A stretch of DNA of 6,392 nt from Clostridia bacterium (GTDB lineage Bacteria; Bacillota_A; Clostridia; Christensenellales; Aristaeellaceae). Under the pieces are notes generated by a model, which had not been told where the DNA came from, did no database searches, and saw only the letters and a list, made by a program, of their open reading frames with translations. The DNA lies in contig JAGBAU010000313.1 in assembly GCA_017938785.1 (NCBI GenBank), forward strand, positions 1 to 6,392, written 5' to 3'. Made by a program: the position numbers and the translations under genes. Below are positions 5,493 to 6,392 of this stretch, in pieces (within the stretch, counting starts at the first letter, position 1; each line of letters begins with the position of its first letter).

Positions 5493-6392
5493 GCTTTTAC
5501 CCCCTCCTTTTTCTTTTTGCCTTTAAACAGATCCCAGAGCTCCTTATCGCCCATGATGCCCCTGCGGAAGAAGAGCACCACGACCATGATGATCAGGGAG
5601 AAGACCACCATACGGAAGCCGGAACCCAGCAGCGGAACCTCCCAATCGCCGATGAACTGCTTCTGGTCCAGGAAGCGCAGCCACCATTCGCTGCATGCCA
5701 CAAACAGGAAGGAGGAAATGCAGCTGCCGGTGATGGAGCCGATACCGCCGATAACGACGATCAGCAGGATTTCATAGGTCATTGCAGAGGTAAAGCTCTT
5801 GGCCTGTACAGAGTTTGCATACATGGCCAGCATGGCGCCGCCGATGCCTGCAAAGAAAGAGGAGATGCAGAAGGACATCTGCTTATGGCGGGCCAGGTTG
5901 ATGCCCATGGCCTCGGCTGCAATTTCATCATCGCGGATGGCGATGAAGGAACGGCCGTAGGTGGAGCGGATCAGCAGCACCACGATTGCAATGCAAACGC
6001 CGGCAATGATGAAGGGCACCAGCGTGGACAGATACACCGTAACCTCGCCTTCAGCATTCTTGATGTTGAAATCGTTGAAGGTGGGGAACAGGCGCAGCAT
6101 GTTGGAACCGTTGGTGATTGGGCCCAGCTTGTCCCACTGGAACACGGAGCGCACGATTTCGGCAAAGCCCAGGGTGGCGATGGCCAGGTAGTCGCTCTTC
6201 AGGCGCAGTACCGGCAGGCCGATGAGCCATGCAAACGCTGCCGCCACCAGGCCGGCCAGGATCAGGGCCAGCACAACAGGCATGGCGAACTGAACCACGC
6301 CGCCGTCATAGTACTGATAAACAACCGCACGCTGCTCCACCGGAATGGTGAAGATGGCGTAGGTATAGGCGCCGATGAGCATGAAGCCGGCC
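5489..6392 (-). CDS. livM: Branched-chain amino acid type ABC importer permease LivM, N-terminus outside window
   Basis: The frame is open to the window edge, giving 301 visible residues plus one base. The first ATG inside the window (6382-6380) is internal: AGFMLIGAYTYAIF matches the family motif after the second or third helix, so perhaps 50-70 residues are missing. Numbered from that Met, hydrophobic segments lie near 31-59, 121-138, 170-189, 203-230 and 256-272. Family landmarks are RLKSDYLAIATLGFAEIVR (60-78), and the cytoplasmic ATPase-contact loop GRSFIAIRDDEIAAEAMGIN (143-162) followed by the next helix. GGIGSITG (212-219) corresponds to the conserved GG.GS..G block. It forms the membrane channel with LivH, whose gene is expected upstream beyond 6392. 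The C-terminus is a lysine-rich tail (KGKKKKEGVKA) whose codons also supply the livG ribosome binding site. Confidence 0.94.
   Translation of the reverse strand, partial: AGFMLIGAYTYAIFTIPVEQRAVVYQYYDGGVVQFAMPVVLALILAGLVAAAFAWLIGLPVLRLKSDYLAIATLGFAEIVRSVFQWDKLGPITNGSNMLRLFPTFNDFNIKNAEGEVTVYLSTLVPFIIAGVCIAIVVLLIRSTYGRSFIAIRDDEIAAEAMGINLARHKQMSFCISSFFAGIGGAMLAMYANSVQAKSFTSAMTYEILLIVVIGGIGSITGSCISSFLFVACSEWWLRFLDQKQFIGDWEVPLLGSGFRMVVFSLIIMVVVLFFRRGIMGDKELWDLFKGKKKKEGVKA
5503..5510 (-). promoter_or_regulatory. livG ribosome binding site within the end of livM
   Basis: The minus strand reads AAGGAGGGGG just before the livM stop, upstream of the livG ATG at 5492. It lies in codons for the Lys-Glu-Gly part of the livM tail. 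Exact edges are approximate. Confidence 0.7.

Noticed and set aside
4788..5777. 329-codon open frame on the plus strand across livG and livM
   Set aside because: It crosses the junction of two confidently identified minus-strand genes and shows no protein family signature.

Overview
The window looks like chromosomal DNA of a GC-rich member of the Bacillota, most likely an anaerobic Clostridia-type organism. This lineage call is an inference. It rests on strong AGGAGG-type ribosome binding sites, sigma-A-type promoters, hairpin-plus-T-tract terminators, and protein sequences that read like gut Clostridia. It holds seven genes in three transcription units, two of them cut by the window edges, and no stretch over 300 bases lacks a gene. 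I see no rRNA, tRNA, mobile element or CRISPR array.

Region 1 (1-2346, minus strand) is a surface-glycan export operon. A six-helix ABC-2 permease of the Wzm/TagG type is followed 16 bases later by its ATPase, which has a Wzt-type C-terminal extension. One base further on begins a protein of the CinA C-terminal/PncC family (nicotinamide-nucleotide amidase), which runs out of the window.

Region 2 (2347-2530) is a compact divergent control region. Two extended -10 promoters point away from each other with only 14 bases between their -35 boxes. A 12-base direct repeat (10 of 12 identical) covers the minus -35 at one copy and the plus -10/start at the other. The plus promoter drives a single membrane-anchored DHHW/AlgJ-AlgX-like protein (2531-3772), an SGNH-fold family linked to O-acylation of exported glycans. 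Shared control with the exporter suggests, but does not prove, that it modifies or handles the exported glycan.

Region 3 (3773-3942) separates convergent units and contains two perfect 12-bp hairpins, one placed to stop each unit.

Region 4 (3943-6392, minus strand) is the distal part of a branched-chain amino acid type (HAAT) ABC importer operon: livM (5' end outside the window), livG and livF, each junction being a 4-base ATGA overlap. The livH permease and the substrate-binding protein are expected beyond base 6392.

Nothing here is clearly a new system. The most interesting part is the shared control region joining a glycan exporter to a lone DHHW-type acyltransferase candidate, with a PncC-family gene coupled to the exporter ATPase.
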